A stretch of DNA of 12,677 nt, taken from UPXZ01 sp964541615. Its GTDB lineage: Bacteria; Bacteroidota; Bacteroidia; Bacteroidales; Paludibacteraceae. The position numbers and the translations under genes were made by a program. The DNA lies in the NCBI GenBank assembly GCA_964541615.1, contig CAZIRA010000076.1, forward strand, positions 1-12,677, in the 5' to 3' direction. The notes under the pieces were generated by a model. That model saw only the letters and a list, made by a program, of their open reading frames with translations, did not search any database and had not been told where the DNA came from. Positions 12,597 through 12,677 of this stretch are shown here, in pieces (the first letter of the stretch is position 1; the number at the start of each line of letters is the position of its first letter).

Positions 12597-12622
12597 CGGT
12601 CAACATATTTCAGGCATTGACA
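12597..12622. repeat. Terminal inverted repeat, transposase 5' end (IRL)
   Basis: On the minus strand it begins TGTCAATGCCTGAAATATGT and continues TGACCG, mirroring the repeat at 11009-11034 with five mismatches. GAT follows directly outside at 12623-12625. The promoter for OrfA is expected to lie inside or just after this repeat, but I see no clear TAnnTTTG element. Confidence 0.85.
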
Positions 12623-12677
12623 GATTGATTGGTTGATTAGTTCTTTTGTCTTGATTCTAAAAGTCTTAAATCTAAAA

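Larger units (their letters stand above)
11009..12622 (-). mobile_element. IS3-family insertion sequence, about 1.6 kb, apparently complete
   Basis: The ends are imperfect terminal inverted repeats of 26 bp, 11009-11034 and 12597-12622 inverted, identical at 21 of 26 positions. Both start TGT and share ATGCCT and GTTGACCG, and the element has TG...CA termini. The flanks carry GAT on both sides (11006-11008 and 12623-12625), fitting the 3-bp target duplication of IS3 elements. Inside are OrfA and OrfB on the minus strand in the usual overlapping arrangement, linked by a -1 frameshift signal. Nothing in the coding part looks broken, so the element may be active. The unusual part is about 305 bp between the OrfB stop and the right end (low coordinates), where most IS3 elements have only a short tail. 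That tail carries a large foldback. Confidence 0.88.

Noticed and set aside
11003..12631. An 8-bp target duplication (ATTGATTG) instead of 3 bp
   Set aside because: It would place the left end inside the TG terminus and give unmatched ends. IS3 elements make 3-5 bp duplications and end in TG...CA, which fits GAT. The longer match is helped by GATT-rich sequence.
1..12677. CRISPR array, tRNA or rRNA gene, prophage or defence island
   Set aside because: No regularly spaced direct repeats, no tRNA-like cloverleaf with CCA-proximal stem, and no phage or defence proteins were seen on either strand.

Overview
The window looks like a chromosomal segment of a Bacteroidota bacterium, most likely of the Bacteroidales lineage; the genus cannot be read from it. 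The grounds are the moderately AT-rich composition, the TAnnTTTG-type -7 promoter elements before several genes, the lack of strong Shine-Dalgarno sequences, the cluster hpt-adk-obg-pgeF, a dnaN gene followed by a DnaQ-like exonuclease, and a copy of the CCCCC-TT-GGGGG dispersed repeat I know from Bacteroidota genomes. It is mostly a housekeeping region with a fresh-looking insertion sequence at its right edge.

Layout. 1-1468 (+): the end of an unidentified upstream gene, then a membrane sugar-phosphate transferase that starts an exopolysaccharide or O-antigen. 1571-3586 (+): a ClC-type chloride transporter or channel with two CBS domains, then xseB. 3608-6865 (-): hpt, adk, obg and pgeF, reading right to left and convergent with xseB. 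A 13-bp stem followed by a T tract lies between adk and obg. 7078-9061 (+): dnaN, a terminator-like hairpin, and a DEDDh exonuclease with a C-terminal DUF3820-like domain. 9100-10603 (+): a textbook sigma-54 (-24/-12) promoter, a secreted protein with a long Arg/Ser-rich tail, and a TrmN6-type tRNA methyltransferase 13 bp downstream. 10613-10897 (-): a small three-helix membrane protein resembling the N-terminal half of the lysine exporter LysO; its C-terminus is encoded by the dispersed repeat and its usual partner is absent. 11009-12622: an IS3-family element of about 1.6 kb, transposase on the minus strand, with matching imperfect terminal inverted repeats and a 3-bp GAT direct repeat.

How the parts relate. 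hpt and adk both serve purine nucleotide metabolism, and obg is a GTPase linked to ribosome assembly and nucleotide status. dnaN and the exonuclease serve replication and proofreading or repair, and xseB is a DNA repair subunit whose xseA partner is not here. The secreted protein and the tRNA methyltransferase look co-transcribed from the sigma-54 promoter.

The least ordinary features are three. (1) The IS element carries about 305 bp of non-coding sequence beyond the transposase stop, with a five-helix foldback of about 116 nt (40 base pairs). A second, overlapping hairpin with a T tract follows, which looks like a structured small RNA or an attenuator. (2) A perfect sigma-54 promoter precedes a secreted basic protein. 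(3) The ClC protein has valine at the internal proton-glutamate position. The transposase also shows a clean programmed -1 frameshift signal that joins OrfA to OrfB.
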